This document shows positions 44,998 through 59,371 of a DNA stretch of 64,000 bases, piece by piece. The DNA is from Pseudooctadecabacter jejudonensis (GTDB lineage Bacteria; Pseudomonadota; Alphaproteobacteria; Rhodobacterales; Rhodobacteraceae), in assembly GCF_900172275.1 (NCBI RefSeq), contig NZ_FWFT01000002.1:124001-188000 (forward strand), given 5' to 3'. The notes under the pieces were generated by a model. The model saw only the letters and a list, made by a program, of their open reading frames with translations. It was not told where the DNA came from and made no database searches. The position numbers were made by a program, and so were the translations under genes. The stretch's first letter is position 1, and each line of letters starts with the position of its first letter.

Positions 44998-45909
44998 TCA
45001 GCGCGGGCGCAGGCCTTTGGCAGAAAGGGCCGCGGTCTGTCGGCTGGCGCGTTCCCGGTAAAGGGTAAAGAGGCCAGTGGCCACGACGATTCCCGCGCCG
45101 ATCATCGTCAGCCGGTCCGGCCATTCGTTGAACAGCACAAGGCCTAGAATCAGTGCCACCAGCAGTGATGTGTAGCGGAACGGGGCTACAAACCCGATGT
45201 CCCCTCCGCGCATGCCTGCGACAGCCGCCGTATACCCTGCCATCAGGCACAGCGCCGCGCCTGTGATCAACGCGCCCTCGCCCAAGCTGGGCACGACCCA
45301 GCGTTCCTGAAGGACCACTGACCCGAGCCCTGACAGCACCGTGACCCCAATGGCCGCCGCCAATGCCACACGGGTGGACGGAATGGTGGACGACAATTTT
45401 CGTGCCGCCAGATCGCGCAGGGTCACAGCCGCGACAGCCGCCAGCCCATAGAGAGAATAGACCGTGAAGCCATCCATGCCGGGGCGGATGATGATGGTGA
45501 CCCCCACAAACCCAACGACAATCGCCGCAATCCGGCGCCAGCCCACGGCCTCGCCGAAAAAGAGCGCCGCGGCCAGGGTGACGGTCAGCGGCAGGGCCTG
45601 CAAGATCGCCGACAGATTGGCCAGCGGCATAGAATAGAGCGCGGTCAGGAAAAAGACGGTGCCCACCGCCTCAGCCGCCGTGCGCAGGGCGGTCAACTTC
45701 CGATCCTGCGGGGTGGTCCGATAGCGCAGATGTCCCATGGACCACGCCAAAACAAACAGGCCGCCCGTGATCAAACAGCCGCGCAAAAAGATCTGCTGAA
45801 AGAACGGCAGCCCCCCCGACGCAAGTTTCATCAGCGCATCGTTGACGGTGAAGGCCGTCATCGACACCATAATCAAGAGGGCCGCCCGTATGTTATCTGA
45901 CACTGCCAT
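44998..45909 (-). CDS. EamA/DMT-family transporter
   Basis: A 303-residue membrane protein with about ten helices in two EamA repeats (ALLIMVSMTAFTVNDALMKL ... and ATLRDLAARKL-side second repeat; PFRYTSLLVALILGLVLFNE near the end). The Glu in LVLFNEWPD is typical of the last repeat. Such proteins export metabolites or amino acids; the substrate cannot be told. It has the same orientation as the str genes but its own transcript is likely. Confidence 0.88.
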   Translation of the reverse strand: MAVSDNIRAALLIMVSMTAFTVNDALMKLASGGLPFFQQIFLRGCLITGGLFVLAWSMGHLRYRTTPQDRKLTALRTAAEAVGTVFFLTALYSMPLANLSAILQALPLTVTLAAALFFGEAVGWRRIAAIVVGFVGVTIIIRPGMDGFTVYSLYGLAAVAAVTLRDLAARKLSSTIPSTRVALAAAIGVTVLSGLGSVVLQERWVVPSLGEGALITGAALCLMAGYTAAVAGMRGGDIGFVAPFRYTSLLVALILGLVLFNEWPDRLTMIGAGIVVATGLFTLYRERASRQTAALSAKGLRPR

Positions 45910-45959
45910 GCTCCCGTGCTATCAGCGGGGCCCGCGGGTGGAAAGCACCCTGTCAAAGC

Positions 45960-46930
45960 CAACCGACATCGCGACCGAAGAAGTTCAGACAGACCTCTCA
46001 TGGCGTCGAACACGGGGAGAATTTGTTCGTGGGCTCAGCGGGTTTCGCAACTGGATCGGACCGCAGGACACCCCGCCTGGCCCGACCGGTTCATCTGATT
46101 GTGGCCTTGAATTGCCCATGGTGTCACCGCGTGACAGTGGCACGATCTGTGCTTGGCCGGACTGACAGCATTACAATGGACCTGGCCATCCCCAACCACG
46201 AGGACAATCTGTGGACATTTGATCAGACACGGCCCGCATCCCTCACCGGCGCCTCTGCCCGACTGCACCTATGAGACGGGGATCGGCCAAGCCCATCGGT
46301 ATGCCAAGGCAATCTATGAGGCCGAAGGGTCTGATGAAAAACCCCTCCCACACCTCTACGTCAAAACGACGAAACGGATCGTCACGAACGAAAGCGCAGA
46401 TATTGTCCAGATGCTGTTCGCATATGGGGCAAAACTTGGCGGCAATGGGCTTGATCTTCACCCCGCAGCGCTGCGCCCCGAGGTCGACGCGCTTATCACG
46501 TCAATCTGCATCGCCATCAACAACGGGGCCTACAAAGCAGGTTTTTCTTCCGATCAATACGTCTATGCGGCGCCGTTTGAGACCTAATTTGAAGAACTGC
46601 ACGCCCTCAATGACCCTTTGGCGGACGGCCGCCCCTATTTGACAGTGGACACCTTTACCGAAGCAGACTTGCGGCTCTTCCCGACGCTCTTTCGTCACGA
46701 GCCGGTCTACGATGTCCGCATGAAACTGAACGGCGCCCGCAGTCTGGATTATCCAAACCTGTGGCGATGGCTGTGCCGGGTCTATGCGGTGCCAGACGTA
46801 GCCGTGGCCTCCTCGCTGCTTCATTGCCGGCAAGGCTATTTTGGAACAAGATGATCCCGTTGGGCCCGACCCATCCAATGTCTTATCCGGACGCCTACCT
46901 GCACCCTGACCTCGCCCCATCATGATGCAC
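45960..46930 (+). pseudogene. Decayed glutathionyl-hydroquinone reductase (YqjG/ECM4-type GST) gene
   Basis: Segments in three frames together cover the family. Frame a (about 45960-46090): WRRTRGEFVRGLSGFRNWIG. Frame b (about 46085-46215): LIVALNCPWCHRVTVARSVL with the catalytic Cys, then LWTFDQ. Frame c (about 46235-46850): KRIVTNESADIVQMLFAYGA, NNGAYKAGFSSDQYVYAAPF, an in-frame TAA at 46585-46587, then DTFTEADLRLFPTLFRHEPV. A further shift near 46845 would give NKMIPLGPTHPMSYPDAYLH. At least two frameshifts, a small deletion after PPGPTG and one stop show it is inactive. Confidence 0.85.
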
Positions 46931-46984
46931 CAAAATGGGCCCTTCATGGACGACGGAACAGCCCGTTTCTTTGGGTCAAAAAGA

Positions 46985-47065
46985 CCTCGGGGGTGAGGCG
47001 CAGCCGAGGGGGCAGCGCCCCCTTCCCCGCCGCGAAGCGGCGCGGGTCGGATGGGCAAAGCCCAT
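46985..47065. repeat. Chain of four hairpins past the rpoC terminator
   Basis: In order: CCTCGG / CCGAGG (46985-47009), GGGGGC-AGC-GCCCCC (47008-47022), CGCCGC-GAA-GCGGCG (47028-47042), ATGGGC-AAA-GCCCAT (47051-47065). Three of the four have three-base loops. They lie between the decayed reductase gene and the rpoC terminator. Confidence 0.7.
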
Positions 47066-47072
47066 TCGAAAC

Positions 47073-47107
47073 AAAAGGGCCGCCGGCTTTCACCAACGGC
47101 CCTTTTT
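47073..47107 (-). terminator. Terminator of rpoB-rpoC (bidirectional)
   Basis: AAAAGGGCCG / CGGCCCTTTT stem with a 14-base loop; T runs on both strands. It lies 20 bases past the rpoC stop. Confidence 0.8.
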
Positions 47108-47127
47108 ATGTCACTGAAACGGACGAC

Positions 47128-51381
<4,254 letters not shown>

Positions 51382-51415
51382 ATCGATACCTTTTCAGTAT
51401 GGTGGGAGGGGTGAG

Positions 51416-51463
51416 GCAGGCTTTCATCGAAAGCCTGCGCCCAAAATTTCGAGGAAATTTTGG
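51416..51463. repeat. Tandem double hairpin with three-base loops (copy B), rpoB-rpoC junction
   Basis: GCAGGCTTTC-ATC-GAAAGCCTGC (51416-51438) and CCAAAATTTC-GAG-GAAATTTTGG (51441-51463). Both stems are perfect ten-base-pair helices; the second abuts the rpoB stop. Read on the minus strand, the order and sequences resemble the element at 10892-10937. Confidence 0.8.
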
Positions 51464-54400
51464 TTACTCATCATCCTCCGCATCCAGGAGTTCCATGTTG
51501 AGGCCTAGCCCGCGGACTTCTTTCACAAGAACGTTGAACGATTCTGGCACGCCAGCCTCGAAGTTGTCCTCGCCCTTGACGATGCTTTCATAGACCTTCG
51601 TCCGGCCTGCCACGTCGTCCGATTTCACCGTCAGCATTTCCTGCAAGGTGTAGGCGGCGCCGTAAGCTTCGAGTGCCCAGACTTCCATCTCACCGAAGCG
51701 CTGACCACCGAACTGCGCCTTACCACCCAGCGGCTGCTGCGTGACGAGGGAGTACGGCCCCGTAGAACGGGCGTGGATCTTGTCGTCGACCAAGTGGTGC
51801 AGTTTCAGCAGGTATTTGATGCCCACTGTCACAGGCCGTGCGAACTGTTCACCGGTGCGCCCGTCGAACAGGATCGACTGACCGGATTCAGAGAACCCAG
51901 CACGTTTGAGCGCATCGTTGACGTCGGCCTCAACTGCGCCGTCAAAGACGGGCGTTGCGATTGGCACACCGCGGGTCACGTTGCCTGCGGCCTCGACCAG
52001 TTGGCCTTCGTCCATGCCTTCGATGCCTTCTTCGTAGACATTGTCACCATAGGCGATCTTCATGGCGTCGCGGACAGGTGTCAGATCACCGGACCGGCGG
52101 TATTCGCCAAGGGCTTCGTCGATGTGCAGGCCCAGACCGCGTGCGGCCCAACCCATGTGCGTCTCAAGGATCTGACCGACGTTCATACGCGATGGCACGC
52201 CGAGCGGGTTCAGAACGAAGTCGACTGGCGTACCGTCTGCGAGGAACGGCATGTCCTCCATCGGGACAACCTTGGAAATGACACCCTTGTTGCCGTGACG
52301 ACCGGCCATTTTGTCACCGGGCTGCAGCTTACGCTTCACCGCCACAAAGACTTTGACCATTTTCATCACGCCCGGGGGCAGATCGTCGCCGCGGCGCACT
52401 TTCTCGACCTTGTCTTCGAACCGTGCGTCGAGCAGTTTTTTCTGCGCTTCGTACTGTTCGTTCAGGGCTTCGACGATTTGTGCGTCGCCTTCTTCCTTCA
52501 GCGCTAGCTGCCACCAGTGGCTGCGGGGCATATCGTCCAGCAGGGCCGCGTCGATGGTCGTGCCAGCCTTGATGCCTTTGGGGCCTTTGGCGACGGTTTT
52601 GCCTTCGATCATGGTGCGCAAACGGGCGTAGATGTTGCGATCAAGGATCGTCATCTCGTCGTCGCGGTCACGGGCGAGGCGTTCGACCTCTTCCCGTTCG
52701 ATCTGCAGGGCACGTTCGTCTTTTTCGACACCGTGGCGGTTGAAGACGCGAACCTCAACAACTGTCCCGAAGTCGCCGGGTGGCAGACGCAGGGAGGTGT
52801 CGCGAACGTCGGAGGCTTTCTCACCGAAGATGGCGCGAAGGAGTTTCTCCTCTGGCGTCATCGGGCTTTCGCCTTTTGGCGTGATCTTACCGACCAGGAT
52901 ATCCGCAGGGCCAACCTCTGCACCGATATAGACGATGCCCGCTTCGTCAAGGTTGCGCAGAGCTTCCTCACCGACGTTGGGGATGTCGCGGGTGATTTCC
53001 TCTGGCCCAAGCTTGGTGTCACGGGCGGCGACTTCGAATTCCTCAATGTGGATAGAGGTGAAGACGTCGTCGCGCACGATACGCTCGGAGATCAGAATGG
53101 AATCTTCGTAGTTGTAGCCGTTCCACGGCATAAACGCGACGACGACGTTCTTGCCGAGCGCCAGTTCACCGATATCCGTGGAGGGGCCGTCTGCGATGAC
53201 CTCACCTTTGCCGACTGTGTCGCCCACCTTCACCAGCGGACGCTGGTTGATGCAGGTGTTCTGGTTGGAGCGCTGGAACTTGCGCATACGGTAGATGTCA
53301 ACGCCGGGGTCGCCGACCTCAAGGTCGGACGTGGCGCGCACAACGATACGTGTGGCGTCGACCTGGTCGATGATCCCGCCGCGCTTGGCCATGATCGCCG
53401 CACCGGAGTCGCGGGCAACCACTTCTTCGATACCTGTACCAACCAAGGGTGCCTCAGCCTGCAACAAAGGCACAGCCTGACGTTGCATGTTCGAGCCCAT
53501 CAGGGCGCGGTTCGCGTCGTCGTTCTCAAGGAACGGGATCAGCGAGGCCGCGACGGAGACCAACTGCTTGGGCGAGACGTCGATCAGGTCCACGTTGCCC
53601 GTGGGGGCCAGCGTGTATTCACCGTTTTGACGGGTGTTGACCATTTCGTTGGTGAAGACGTTGTTTTCATCCAAGGACGCGTTGGCCTGCGCCACCGTGT
53701 GACGCATTTCTTCGGTCGCAGACATGTAGGACACTTCGTCTGTGACCTTGCCGTCGACAACCTTGCGGTATGGCGTTTCGATGAAGCCGTATTTGTTCAC
53801 GCGGGCAAAGGTCGCCAGCGAGTTGATCAGACCAATGTTTGGCCCTTCCGGCGTTTCAATCGGGCACATGCGGCCATAGTGGGTCGGGTGCACGTCGCGG
53901 ACCTCAAAGCCGGCACGTTCGCGGGTCAGACCGCCTGGCCCCAGTGCGGACAGACGACGCTTGTGCGTGACTTCCGACAGCGGGTTGGTTTGGTCCATGA
54001 ACTGCGACAGCTGCGAAGAGCCGAAGAATTCGCGCACGGCAGCGGCAGCAGGTTTCGCGTTGATGAGATCCTGCGGCATGACCGTATCGATTTCAACCGA
54101 GGACATACGTTCTTTGATCGCACGTTCCATCCGCAGAAGGCCAACGCGATACTGGTTTTCCATCAGCTCACCCACGGAGCGGACACGACGGTTGCCGAGG
54201 TGGTCGATGTCGTCCACATCGCCCTTGCCATCGCGCAATTCAACCAGCGCCTTGATACAGGATACGATATCTTCACGGCGCAGGGTGCGCAGCGTGTCTT
54301 CGGCCTCAAGTGCGAGGCGCATGTTCATTTTCACACGGCCCACGGCAGACAGGTCATACCGCTCGGCGTCGAAGAACAAGCTGTCGAACAGGGTCGATGC

Positions 54401-55603
54401 GGCGTCAACGGTGGGCGGCTCGCCCGGGCGCATCACACGGTAGATGTCCATCAGCGCGGTTTCGCGGGACATGTTTTTGTCCGACGCCATGGTGTTGCGC
54501 ATGTAGGGGCCGACATTGATGTTATCGATGTCGAGGACAGGAATGGTGGTGACGCCAGCATCCACCAGCTCCTTCAGGGAGCCGCCGATGACTTCGCCAT
54601 CTTTGTCCATTTCCAACGTCAACTCATCCCCGGCTTCGACGTAGATCGCACCGGTTTCTTCGTTGATGATGTCGAGGGCGGCAAATTTGCCAACGATCTG
54701 TTCGTAAGGCACGAGAAGTTCGGTCACTTCGCCTTCGTCGATCAGCTTTTTGACCGCGCGGGGCGTCATTTTCTTGCCCGCTTCACCGATCACTTCACCA
54801 GATTTGGCATCGACCAGATCGAACGTCGGGCGGGTGCCGCGCACACGTTCGGGGAAGAACTTGGTTTTCCAGCCCTTCGCCTTCTTGTCGTAGGTGTAAT
54901 CGACAGTGTCATAATAGGCGTTCATGATCGCTTCTTGATCGAGGCCCAGCGCGTACAGCAGTGTTGTCACTGGCAGCTTACGGCGACGGTCGATGCGCGC
55001 GAACACAAGGTCTTTGGCGTCGAATTCAAAGTCGAGCCACGACCCGCGATACGGAATGATCCGGCAGGCGAACAGCAGCTTGCCCGAGCTGTGCGTTTTG
55101 CCTTTGTCGTGGTCAAAGAACACACCAGGAGAGCGGTGCATCTGGGACACGATCACGCGTTCCGTTCCGTTCACAACAAAGGTGCCGTTCGGTGTCATCA
55201 GGGGCATATCGCCCATGAACACGTCTTGTTCCTTGATGTCCTTCACGGACTTCGCGCCCGTGTCTTCGTCGACATCAAACACGATCAGACGGAGGGTGAC
55301 CTTTAGCGGCGCGGAATAGGTCATGTCGCGCTGCTGACATTCCTCAACGTCGTACTTTGGCTTTTCAAGCTCGTACTTCACGAATTCCAGAATGGAGGTT
55401 TCGTTGAAATCCTTGATCGGGAAGACCGACTGGAACACACCCTTGATCCCTTCGCCGTCCAGCGGCGTGTCGCTGTCGCCGGAGCGCAGGAACAGATCAT
55501 AGGAGGATTTCTGAACCTCAATGAGGTTCGGCATATCAAGCACTTCGTTGATTTTGCCATAATATTTACGGAGACGTTTCTGACCGAGGAACGTTTGCGC
55601 CAT
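51464..55603 (-). CDS. rpoB: DNA-directed RNA polymerase subunit beta
   Basis: 1379 residues. The rifampicin region is wild type ([40 protein letters not shown]). Further motifs: [54 protein letters not shown] and, at the end, [20 protein letters not shown]. Start at 55603 ([20 protein letters not shown]) is family-typical. rplL, its usual upstream neighbour, is 3.3 kb away. Confidence 0.97.
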   Translation of the reverse strand: MAQTFLGQKRLRKYYGKINEVLDMPNLIEVQKSSYDLFLRSGDSDTPLDGEGIKGVFQSVFPIKDFNETSILEFVKYELEKPKYDVEECQQRDMTYSAPLKVTLRLIVFDVDEDTGAKSVKDIKEQDVFMGDMPLMTPNGTFVVNGTERVIVSQMHRSPGVFFDHDKGKTHSSGKLLFACRIIPYRGSWLDFEFDAKDLVFARIDRRRKLPVTTLLYALGLDQEAIMNAYYDTVDYTYDKKAKGWKTKFFPERVRGTRPTFDLVDAKSGEVIGEAGKKMTPRAVKKLIDEGEVTELLVPYEQIVGKFAALDIINEETGAIYVEAGDELTLEMDKDGEVIGGSLKELVDAGVTTIPVLDIDNINVGPYMRNTMASDKNMSRETALMDIYRVMRPGEPPTVDAASTLFDSLFFDAERYDLSAVGRVKMNMRLALEAEDTLRTLRREDIVSCIKALVELRDGKGDVDDIDHLGNRRVRSVGELMENQYRVGLLRMERAIKERMSSVEIDTVMPQDLINAKPAAAAVREFFGSSQLSQFMDQTNPLSEVTHKRRLSALGPGGLTRERAGFEVRDVHPTHYGRMCPIETPEGPNIGLINSLATFARVNKYGFIETPYRKVVDGKVTDEVSYMSATEEMRHTVAQANASLDENNVFTNEMVNTRQNGEYTLAPTGNVDLIDVSPKQLVSVAASLIPFLENDDANRALMGSNMQRQAVPLLQAEAPLVGTGIEEVVARDSGAAIMAKRGGIIDQVDATRIVVRATSDLEVGDPGVDIYRMRKFQRSNQNTCINQRPLVKVGDTVGKGEVIADGPSTDIGELALGKNVVVAFMPWNGYNYEDSILISERIVRDDVFTSIHIEEFEVAARDTKLGPEEITRDIPNVGEEALRNLDEAGIVYIGAEVGPADILVGKITPKGESPMTPEEKLLRAIFGEKASDVRDTSLRLPPGDFGTVVEVRVFNRHGVEKDERALQIEREEVERLARDRDDEMTILDRNIYARLRTMIEGKTVAKGPKGIKAGTTIDAALLDDMPRSHWWQLALKEEGDAQIVEALNEQYEAQKKLLDARFEDKVEKVRRGDDLPPGVMKMVKVFVAVKRKLQPGDKMAGRHGNKGVISKVVPMEDMPFLADGTPVDFVLNPLGVPSRMNVGQILETHMGWAARGLGLHIDEALGEYRRSGDLTPVRDAMKIAYGDNVYEEGIEGMDEGQLVEAAGNVTRGVPIATPVFDGAVEADVNDALKRAGFSESGQSILFDGRTGEQFARPVTVGIKYLLKLHHLVDDKIHARSTGPYSLVTQQPLGGKAQFGGQRFGEMEVWALEAYGAAYTLQEMLTVKSDDVAGRTKVYESIVKGEDNFEAGVPESFNVLVKEVRGLGLNMELLDAEDDE

Positions 55604-55845
55604 GTGTCTGAAAACCTTTCAAATTTTCTCAACGGTGCAGGGCAGTTGGGCGACTGACCTGCGGCCATACGAGACAGCAAAAAGGGGGTCCATTCTCGCC
55701 GCGCGACCCAAAGCGCGGCCCTCGACCCCAAATCTACCTTGGAAAACACCCCGCAGGGCCCTTACCAAGACAGAGCGCAATATTTTGCCTTCCCCTTGAA
55801 AACGTTAAGTTTTTCGAAGGGTGTGTCGGCTCCATATTGCAAGAC
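55604..55845 (-). other. rpoB leader region
   Basis: No gene is supported. It contains GCCGCGC / GCGCGGC (55699-55719 area) and an A+T-rich stretch with AAAAC / GTTTT inverted segments near 55798-55813. The promoter of rpoB-rpoC should lie here, but only a weak candidate (TTAACG, 17 bases, AAATAT) was seen. Confidence 0.4.
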
Positions 55846-55877
55846 AGAAAAGGCGGCCCCGAATCAATCGAAGCCGC
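55846..55877 (-). terminator. Terminator after the SLC13-type transporter gene
   Basis: Minus strand GCGGCTTCGA / TCGGGGCCGC, ten pairs including two G-U, loop TTGAT, then CTTTTCTGTC. It lies about 190 bases past the transporter stop and insulates rpoB. Confidence 0.65.
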
Positions 55878-55998
55878 ATCTCGCGGTTATTTAGGATGTC
55901 TAAAGATATTTGGCAAGGGGGCGCGCCCCTCCACTTGGTTGGGTCATAGTTTGCCCCCAGTCCCATCCTTGGGTCAAGGGCTAACCACAAAACAGGGC

Positions 55999-56048
55999 GT
56001 ATGGTTCCCGTATGGTTTGCGTATGGCACAGGTATGGCTGATGTCTGG
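55999..56048. repeat. Second GTATGG array with exact 11-base period
   Basis: GTATGG starts at 55999, 56010, 56021 and 56032, and a degenerate GTCTGG at 56043. The period is exactly 11, as in the array at 3040-3089. Like that array it lies just downstream of a minus-strand gene, ending 17 bases before the transporter stop. Confidence 0.85.
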
Positions 56049-56065
56049 CAAATGCGCCCTGACCA

Positions 56066-57955
56066 TCAGAAGAAAATGGACAATCCCACCAGAGAGACCA
56101 CCAAAAACAGGATCGTCATGATCCCGCCGGATCGCACAAAATCCACCACGCGGTAGCCGGCAGGCCCCATGATCAGCGCGTTGACCTGATGGGTGGGGAT
56201 CAGAAAGGAATTCGAGGTTGAGATCGCAACCGTCAGCGCAAAAATCGCCGGATCGCCGCCCGCCTCGAACGCGATGGAGACGGCAAGCGGAACCAAAAGG
56301 ACAGTGGCGCCCACATTCGACATCACCAGCGTGAACGCCGTGGCAAGAACCGCAAGACCAGCCTGCAGCGCCCAAAGCGGCCAGCCGTCCAGCAACGTCA
56401 GGATTTGTCCGGCAATCCATGCCGCCGTGCCAGTGTTCTGCACCGCCTGCCCCAGCGGGATGAGGGACGCGAGAAGGAAAACGGTGCTCCAACTCACGGC
56501 GTCATAAGCCTCATCAATGCTGAGAACGCGCGACAGGATCATGCCCAGCGCGCCTGCCAGCAGACACAGGGACAACAACAGATCGGTGAACAGGATCAGG
56601 CCCAACGTCATCGCAAAAAACCCAAGGGCCCAGTTCACCTTGTTGGGGCGCAACTCCTCTTGCGGGAAATCGGAGGTCACGACGACATAATCGCGGTCTT
56701 GTTTCAGGCGGGTGAGCTTTTCCCAGCGCACGTGTACGACCAACGTATCGCCCGCCTGTAGGGGCACCGCGCCGATATGGGTGGCGACGTGGTCTTCGGT
56801 TTCCACATGGCTGAGCGTGTCCTCCCCGCGGTGGATCGCCAAAATCGACAGCCCGTGTTTGGACCGCAGACGCAGATCAATCGGGCTTTGGCCGATGACA
56901 GAGGACCCAGGTGGGATCACCACCTCCGCCACGCCGGATTCCGTGGCCGCGAAATCATCGGCAAAGATATCGAGGGCTGGCAGAATTTTGACGTTGTAGG
57001 GTGTGCAAAATTCATCCTCCAACGCGCGGCGCAGGCCCAGAACAGCCAAACGGCACGGGGCCTCAATCACGGTGTCGGCCATGGGCGCGATGACCTTGTG
57101 ACCCTTGTAGGATGTGCCGAGGATGTAAAGGTGGTGCGCCACCATGACGTCGGACAGGGTTTGGCCGATGAGAATGGACCCCTCCGGCACGCTGAGTTCA
57201 AACATATCCGCGCGCAGGCCGTAGGTGTTTTCGATGTAGTCCTGCATGGACCGCGCGGCACCGGCGTCCTCCCCCCTACCCCGCTGGCCGGGCAGGATCC
57301 AGCGGCCCAGCAACACGAAATACAGGACCCCCGTCAGCACCAACATGATGCCGATGGGGGTCACCGAAAACAGCCCAAAGGGTTCCATTTGTTGGCCCGC
57401 AGGCAACATGTCATTGGCCGTCGCCAACAGATCATTCAGAAGGATCAGGGGCGATGAGCCGACCATTGTGATCGTGCCGCCAAGAATGGCGCAAAAGCCC
57501 ATGGGCATGGCAAGGCGCGACATGGGAATTTCGGTGCGCGCTGAAATGCGGCTGATCACGGGCAAAAACAGCGCCGCGGCGCCGACGTTTTGCATAAAGG
57601 ATGAGATGACGCCGACGGTGCCGGACACGATGGGGATGATGCGCCCTTCGGTCGTGCCCCCGCGTTTGAGGATCAGCGCCGCGACTTTGGACATCAGACC
57701 GGTCTTGTCGAGGCCCGCGCCCACGATCATCACGGCGATGATCGAGATGACCGCGTTGGACGAAAAGCCAGCAAACAAATCGGCCCCATCAGACAGATTG
57801 CCCAAGCCCGGCACGGTGCTGAGGATCCCCAGAAGGGCCATCACCAGAAGAGCGGCAAGATCAATGCGGATGATTTCAGAGACAAACAGAAAAACGGTGA
57901 ACGCCAGCAGCCCAAGGACAACCATCATTTCGAGTGTGAGAACTGAACCGTCCAT
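56066..57955 (-). CDS. SLC13/DASS-family transporter with two TrkA-C domains
   Basis: 629 residues. About 11 membrane helices flank a cytoplasmic insert (about 215-410) with two TrkA-C-like domains (SVPEGSILIGQTLSDVMVAH and VIPPGSSVIGQSPIDLRLRS). The first helix bundle contains the SxxTxxGSSPLIL-type motif (GGTITMVGSSPLILLNDLLA) and the second VAISTSNSFLIPTHQVNALI. It is probably a Na+-coupled sulfate, citrate or similar anion symporter; regulatory nucleotide binding by the insert is inferred. GGAGG precedes the ATG. A 156-base spacer without genes separates it from the next gene. Confidence 0.88.
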   Translation of the reverse strand: MDGSVLTLEMMVVLGLLAFTVFLFVSEIIRIDLAALLVMALLGILSTVPGLGNLSDGADLFAGFSSNAVISIIAVMIVGAGLDKTGLMSKVAALILKRGGTTEGRIIPIVSGTVGVISSFMQNVGAAALFLPVISRISARTEIPMSRLAMPMGFCAILGGTITMVGSSPLILLNDLLATANDMLPAGQQMEPFGLFSVTPIGIMLVLTGVLYFVLLGRWILPGQRGRGEDAGAARSMQDYIENTYGLRADMFELSVPEGSILIGQTLSDVMVAHHLYILGTSYKGHKVIAPMADTVIEAPCRLAVLGLRRALEDEFCTPYNVKILPALDIFADDFAATESGVAEVVIPPGSSVIGQSPIDLRLRSKHGLSILAIHRGEDTLSHVETEDHVATHIGAVPLQAGDTLVVHVRWEKLTRLKQDRDYVVVTSDFPQEELRPNKVNWALGFFAMTLGLILFTDLLLSLCLLAGALGMILSRVLSIDEAYDAVSWSTVFLLASLIPLGQAVQNTGTAAWIAGQILTLLDGWPLWALQAGLAVLATAFTLVMSNVGATVLLVPLAVSIAFEAGGDPAIFALTVAISTSNSFLIPTHQVNALIMGPAGYRVVDFVRSGGIMTILFLVVSLVGLSIFF

Positions 57956-58111
57956 GTTTCCTCCATCCCGGGATGTTTAGCGCCATATGGGACGAGCGCA
58001 TAGGTCCAGTTTAAAGGTGGGGGATGGGCCAGGGGAGTGAGGATTGATGTGGCGATGGCGACGCGCACCAATGACGGCTTTCAGAGTAAATCGGAGAGCT
58101 TCAGAACCCGC

Positions 58112-58705
58112 CTAAGAAAAATCTGTGCTGCCGTCAGGAAGAATAACATATGAGAAAATCACTTCAGAAACGCTGTCGCCATGGGACTCACCTTTTACAT
58201 CGTGAATATGAATACACGCGAAGTTACCCAACACGTTTTGAAGGCAAACGATTTGGTTTTCCTTTGGTGTCACGACACGGTTAGAGAAGTCAAAAACCGT
58301 GACGTCTTTGATATCAGAAATTTGGCCGGCCCCCGTTGCCAAAGCAATGCGTGAAACATTCGCGGGATCGGAATACAAATGAATAGCCTCTCCCGAAGCA
58401 TTTGAAAATTTCAAAGTGAGTTCCGCTTCATCTTTTCCAATAAGAAATTGGCCGTTGTTTGCCTTGTATCCAAATGTGGTGCGGCCGCAGAGGCGATTGT
58501 TGACGTTTGAAGCCTGAAACGGCCAATAAATAGCGGTAAGAGTCGTTAACCCTCCAACAAAGACGACCAGTGGCTCTAAAGGGAACGACCAGTCAAGAAT
58601 TTCCACGATCCACCAAGCAAAAGACAAAACAAGAAACAGAATGGCGAGCCAAAAAAGTGCCGTTTTTTGACGACGCTGAAATCGGTAGAGAGTATTGTGC
58701 ATCAT
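58112..58705 (-). CDS. Two-helix membrane protein with a beta-rich C-terminal domain, unknown
   Basis: 197 residues. After a short basic N-terminus (RFQRRQK) come two helices, LFWLAILFLVLSFAWWIVEI and PLEPLVVFVGGLTTLTAIYW. The C-terminal 130 residues look beta-stranded and soluble (GKDEAELTLKFSNASGEAIH, VVTPKENQIVCLQNVLGNFA). The layout recalls two-helix effectors of immune systems, but no partner gene is present. Base composition is richer in A+T than the adjacent ribosomal genes. Function unknown. Confidence 0.7.
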   Translation of the reverse strand: MMHNTLYRFQRRQKTALFWLAILFLVLSFAWWIVEILDWSFPLEPLVVFVGGLTTLTAIYWPFQASNVNNRLCGRTTFGYKANNGQFLIGKDEAELTLKFSNASGEAIHLYSDPANVSRIALATGAGQISDIKDVTVFDFSNRVVTPKENQIVCLQNVLGNFACIHIHDVKGESHGDSVSEVIFSYVILPDGSTDFS

Positions 58706-58865
58706 GCCGTAGAAATAGGATGGGTTCCATCACAATAGAAGGCCTCGAAAACAATTGCCTTTGCGCTGAACAGGACTGCGAAAGCAGTTTGAGCAGAAGA
58801 CCTCTGCCAAAACAAGGTCGGGCATCGAATTCCGAAATGCAGCAAAGCCTGAAATGTTATCCCCA

Positions 58866-58902
58866 AACAAAAACGACGGCCCCTTTCGGGACCGCCGTCT
58901 TT
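58866..58902 (-). terminator. Terminator of rplJ-rplL
   Basis: Minus strand AAGACGGCGGTCCC-GAAA-GGGGCCGTCGTTTTTG: a long stem with a GAAA tetraloop and five T residues, 24 bases past the rplL stop. Confidence 0.85.
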
Positions 58903-58925
58903 GATCTTCCAAAGAAGAGCGTGGC

Positions 58926-59303
58926 TTAGGCCAGCTCGACCTCGGCGCCAGCTGCTTCCAGCTTGCCTTTGATGTCTTCGGCTTCTGCCTTGTCGACACC
59001 TTCTTTGATCTTGCCGCCAGCTTCGACGAGGTCTTTGGCTTCTTTGAGGCCCAGACCCGTGATGCCGCGAACTTCCTTGATCACGTTGATCTTGGATGCG
59101 CCAGCGTTCTTGAGAACGACGTCAAATTCTGTCTTCTCTTCTGCTGCACCGCCAGCGTCGCCGCCAGCAGGACCAGCCATCATCACAGCGCCGCCAGCTG
59201 CGGGCTCGATGTCGTACTCATCCTTGAGGATGGTTTTCAGTTCTTGTGCTTCGAGAAGTGTCAGGTTGACGATCTCTTCGGCAAGTTTCTTCAGATCAGC
59301 CAT
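58926..59303 (-). CDS. rplL: 50S ribosomal protein L7/L12
   Basis: A 125-residue stalk protein ([20 protein letters not shown]; Ala/Gly hinge; C-terminal [33 protein letters not shown]) that recruits translation factors. It follows rplJ by 68 bases. Confidence 0.97.
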   Translation of the reverse strand: MADLKKLAEEIVNLTLLEAQELKTILKDEYDIEPAAGGAVMMAGPAGGDAGGAAEEKTEFDVVLKNAGASKINVIKEVRGITGLGLKEAKDLVEAGGKIKEGVDKAEAEDIKGKLEAAGAEVELA

Positions 59304-59371
59304 TGTGCTTTTCCATTTCTAAATTTGTGTTCCAACGTGAGGGGTCTTCCCTACGATGGCAGTCAGATTGC

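Noticed and set aside
52517-55306. A 929-codon plus-strand open frame
   Set aside because: Antisense to rpoB, same explanation; no domain or ribosome-binding site.
58112-58705. CBASS or similar cyclic-nucleotide defence system
   Set aside because: The two-helix layout is suggestive, but no nucleotidyltransferase, nuclease or other partner is adjacent.
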